Shown here: positions 5,347-7,136 of the stretch, one piece after another | How positions within the stretch are numbered: position 1 is the first letter of the stretch | Layout of the letters: every line of letters starts with the position of its first letter | From: Gammaproteobacteria bacterium | GTDB taxonomy: Bacteria > Pseudomonadota > Gammaproteobacteria > Steroidobacterales > Steroidobacteraceae | Reading direction: 5' to 3' | DNA: 7,136 nt | Assembly: GCA_005877965.1 (NCBI GenBank) | Contig: VBNP01000059.1 | Coordinates: forward strand, 1-7,136 | Notes under the pieces: generated by a model | The model's database searches: none | What the model was told of the DNA's origin: nothing | Seen by the model: only the letters and a program-made list of their open reading frames with translations | Translations under genes and position numbers: made by a program

Positions 5347-6702
5347 ATGAGCACCGTTGCCGCAGCAGCCGCCGGCGCCGCGCCGCGTTATCACAGCGGC
5401 TTCGGCAACCATTTCGCGAGCGAGGCCTTGCCGGGCGCGCTGCCGCAGGGACGCAACTCGCCGCAACGCTGCGCCTACGGGCTGTATGCGGAGCAGTTCT
5501 CGGGAACCGCTTTCACCGCGCCGCGGCACGCCAACCGGCGCAGCTGGCTGTACCGCATCCGGCCGGCGGCGGTTCACGACAGTTTCCACCGCATCGATGA
5601 TGGCCGCATCACCAGCGGCTTCGATGAGCCGGCACCCTCGCCGAACCCGCTGCGCTGGAGCCCGCCGCCGCTGCCGCGCGAGCCGACGGACTTCGTCGCA
5701 GCGCTCGCCACTCTGGGAGGCAACGGCTCCCCGGAGCAGCAGCTGGGTTGCGGCATCCACTGGTATGCGGCCAATCGCTCCATGAGCGAGCGGTTTTTCT
5801 ATGACGCCGACGGGGAACTGCTGCTCGTGCCGCAGCAGGGCGGCCTGCGCCTCGCCACCGAGCTGGGCCTCATCGAGGTGCAGCCGCTGGAAATCGCCGT
5901 GATCCCGCGCGGACTGCGCTTTCGGGTCGAGCTGCTGGAGAGCGCGGCGCGCGGCTACCTGTGCGAGAATTTCGGCCCGCCGTTTCGATTGCCGGACCTG
6001 GGACCCATCGGCTCCAACGGGCTCGCCAACCCGCGCGACTTTCAGACGCCGGCCGCCTGGTACGAAGACCGGGAGGGGGAGTTCGAGCTGGTGGCGAAGT
6101 TCGCCGGCCACCTGTGGTCGGCACGCATCGATCACTCGCCGCTCGACGTGGTCGCGTGGCACGGCAACAACGCGCCCTACAAGTACGACCTGCGGCGTTT
6201 CAACACCATCGGCTCCATCAGCTACGATCACCCCGATCCGTCGATTTTTCTGGTGCTGCAGTCGATCAGTGATACCCCCGGGGTCGATGCGATCGACTTA
6301 CTGGTCTTTCCGCCCCGCTGGCTGGCGATGCAGGACACGTTCCGGCCGCCCTGGTTCCACCGCAACGTCGCCAGCGAGTTCATGGGCCTCATCGAAGGGG
6401 TCTACGACGCGAAGGCGGAAGGCTTCGCTCCGGGCGGGGCGTCGCTTCACAATTGCATGAGCGGGCACGGACCGGATGCCGCGACCTATGAGAAGGCCAC
6501 CGCAGCCGACACCTCCAGGCCGGTGCACGTCACCGACACCATGGCCTTCATGTTCGAGACGCGCACCGTGATCCGTCCGACGCGCTACGCGCTCGAGACC
6601 CCGCTCCTGCAGCGCGACTACGCGCAGGCGTGGCGCGGCCTGAAGAAGAACTTCGCGCCGGACTCGGCGACAGCGCCGCCGCCCGGGCGGCGTGGCGCCT
6701 GA
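5347..6702 (+). CDS. hmgA: Homogentisate 1,2-dioxygenase
   Basis: Cytoplasmic Fe(II) ring-cleaving dioxygenase of phenylalanine/tyrosine breakdown: homogentisate + O2 gives 4-maleylacetoacetate. The 451 residues are near the bacterial norm (about 430-440), with a slightly longer Ala-rich N-terminus and a Pro/Gly/Arg tail. The family signature SGFGNHFASEALPGALP stands at 17-33. The iron ligands are in place: His338 and Glu344 in PPWFHRNVASEFMGL and His374 in HNCMSGHGPDA, with the same 6- and 36-residue spacing as human His335, Glu341 and His371. The proposed catalytic base His272 lies in AWHGNNAPYKYDL (human His292), and Tyr353 and His368 match human Tyr350 and His365; human numbering is from memory. 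All visible active-site residues are intact, so the enzyme should be functional. It is the first gene of a plus-strand unit with fahA 19 bases downstream, read from the divergent promoter region at 5289-5327. Confidence 0.98.
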   Translation: MSTVAAAAAGAAPRYHSGFGNHFASEALPGALPQGRNSPQRCAYGLYAEQFSGTAFTAPRHANRRSWLYRIRPAAVHDSFHRIDDGRITSGFDEPAPSPNPLRWSPPPLPREPTDFVAALATLGGNGSPEQQLGCGIHWYAANRSMSERFFYDADGELLLVPQQGGLRLATELGLIEVQPLEIAVIPRGLRFRVELLESAARGYLCENFGPPFRLPDLGPIGSNGLANPRDFQTPAAWYEDREGEFELVAKFAGHLWSARIDHSPLDVVAWHGNNAPYKYDLRRFNTIGSISYDHPDPSIFLVLQSISDTPGVDAIDLLVFPPRWLAMQDTFRPPWFHRNVASEFMGLIEGVYDAKAEGFAPGGASLHNCMSGHGPDAATYEKATAADTSRPVHVTDTMAFMFETRTVIRPTRYALETPLLQRDYAQAWRGLKKNFAPDSATAPPPGRRGA

Positions 6703-6721
6703 GCCGAGGCGGACAGCGTCC

Positions 6722-7136
6722 GTGTCCGTGAACGCGATCGACGCCACCCACGACCCGGCGCTCGGCAGTTGGGTCGGCTCCGCGAATACGCCCGCCGGCG
6801 ACTTTCCGCTCCAGAACCTGCCGTTCTGCGCCTTCCGGCGCGCACGCAGCGCGGAGGGCTTCCGCGGCGGCGTCGCCATCGGCGATCAGGTCCTGGACCT
6901 GGGGGCGCTGCACGGCCTGGGCCTGTTCGACGGGCTCGCAGCGCGGGCGCTCGCCGCGTGCGCCGAGCCGGCTCTCAATACTTTCATGGGCCTCGGCGCG
7001 CAGGCCCGCGGGGCGCTGCGCGCGGCCCTGTCGGGGGCGCTGCGCACCGACTCCGCGCTGGCGGAACGACTGCGCCCGCGGCTCATTCCGCAGCAGGCCG
7101 TGGAGTACCGCGTCGCGGCGGACGTGGGCGACTACA
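6722..7136 (+). CDS. fahA: Fumarylacetoacetase, 5' part (3' end outside window)
   Basis: Hydrolase for the last step of tyrosine breakdown: fumarylacetoacetate + water gives fumarate and acetoacetate, in the cytoplasm. The frame is open from a GTG at 6722 to the window end, 138 residues. Visible family features are SWVGSAN (16-22), DFPLQNLPF (27-35), VAIGDQVLDL (51-60) and the VGDY at the break, which matches the conserved IGDYTDF stretch. These form the N-terminal SH3-like domain; the metal-binding and catalytic residues (human Asp126 and His133, by memory) should begin just past the window edge. The GTG at 6722 has a modest AGGCGG (6707-6712) nine bases upstream; a second GTG at 6728 is possible, would shorten the protein by two residues, and has no better site. 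The gene follows hmgA by 19 bases, so the two are almost surely one transcript. The maleylacetoacetate isomerase that acts between them may lie downstream. Confidence 0.95.
   Translation, partial: MSVNAIDATHDPALGSWVGSANTPAGDFPLQNLPFCAFRRARSAEGFRGGVAIGDQVLDLGALHGLGLFDGLAARALAACAEPALNTFMGLGAQARGALRAALSGALRTDSALAERLRPRLIPQQAVEYRVAADVGDY

Noticed and set aside
4798..5350. Plus-strand open frames opposite the minus-strand hypothetical gene (4798-5316, 4820-5350)
   Set aside because: They have no ribosome site, an Arg/Ala/Thr-rich product without pattern, and run across the hmgA promoter and leader. The minus-strand reading gives a coherent exported membrane protein.
5311..6231. 306-codon minus-strand open frame opposite hmgA
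   Set aside because: Antisense to a gene with fully conserved active-site residues; composition is that of a shadow frame.
1..7136. Search for tRNA, rRNA, CRISPR, insertion sequences, integrase sites, toxin-antitoxin pairs and riboswitches
   Set aside because: None was seen. Genes fill almost all of the window, and the gaps are 11, 59, 2, 105 and 19 bases, too short for most of these. No long direct or inverted repeats were noticed by eye.

Overview
The window is high-GC bacterial chromosome, densely coded and without mobile elements, RNA genes or CRISPR. The gene content (nuoL-nuoM-nuoN order, a homogentisate pathway pair, G/C-ending codons) fits a proteobacterium. A gammaproteobacterium is my guess, made from protein flavour alone and held weakly.

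Layout: (1) Bases 1-3605, plus strand: the distal end of a complex I (NADH:quinone oxidoreductase, nuo) operon, with the 3' part of nuoL, complete nuoM and complete nuoN. The three genes are packed tightly (11-base gap, then a 4-base ATGA overlap). They encode the three antiporter-like proton-pumping membrane subunits, and the charged residues expected of the proton path are present. (2) 3606-4717, plus strand: a 59-base gap holding a GC-rich hairpin and an all-purine tract with a strong ribosome binding site, then a secreted YncE-like (YVTN-type) beta-propeller protein. (3) 4720-5241, minus strand: a small unrecognised exported protein with a C-terminal membrane anchor, meeting the propeller gene tail to tail with 2 bases between the stops. 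(4) 5242-5346: a 105-base divergent promoter region with a near-symmetric -10 element (perfect TATAAT on the minus strand, TATAGT on the plus strand) flanked by a direct repeat. (5) 5347-7136, plus strand: homogentisate 1,2-dioxygenase (hmgA) followed after 19 bases by fumarylacetoacetase (fahA), cut by the window end. These are two of the last three steps of phenylalanine/tyrosine breakdown to fumarate and acetoacetate. The isomerase between them is not in the window.

The nuo and hmg blocks have no direct biochemical link that I can see. Fumarate from the second block can feed central metabolism and hence NADH for the first, but that is general metabolism and not evidence of a joint system. 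I found no convincing novel system. The points most worth a second look are the divergent hmgA promoter and the two poorly characterised exported proteins between the operons. No gene-free stretch exceeds 105 bases.
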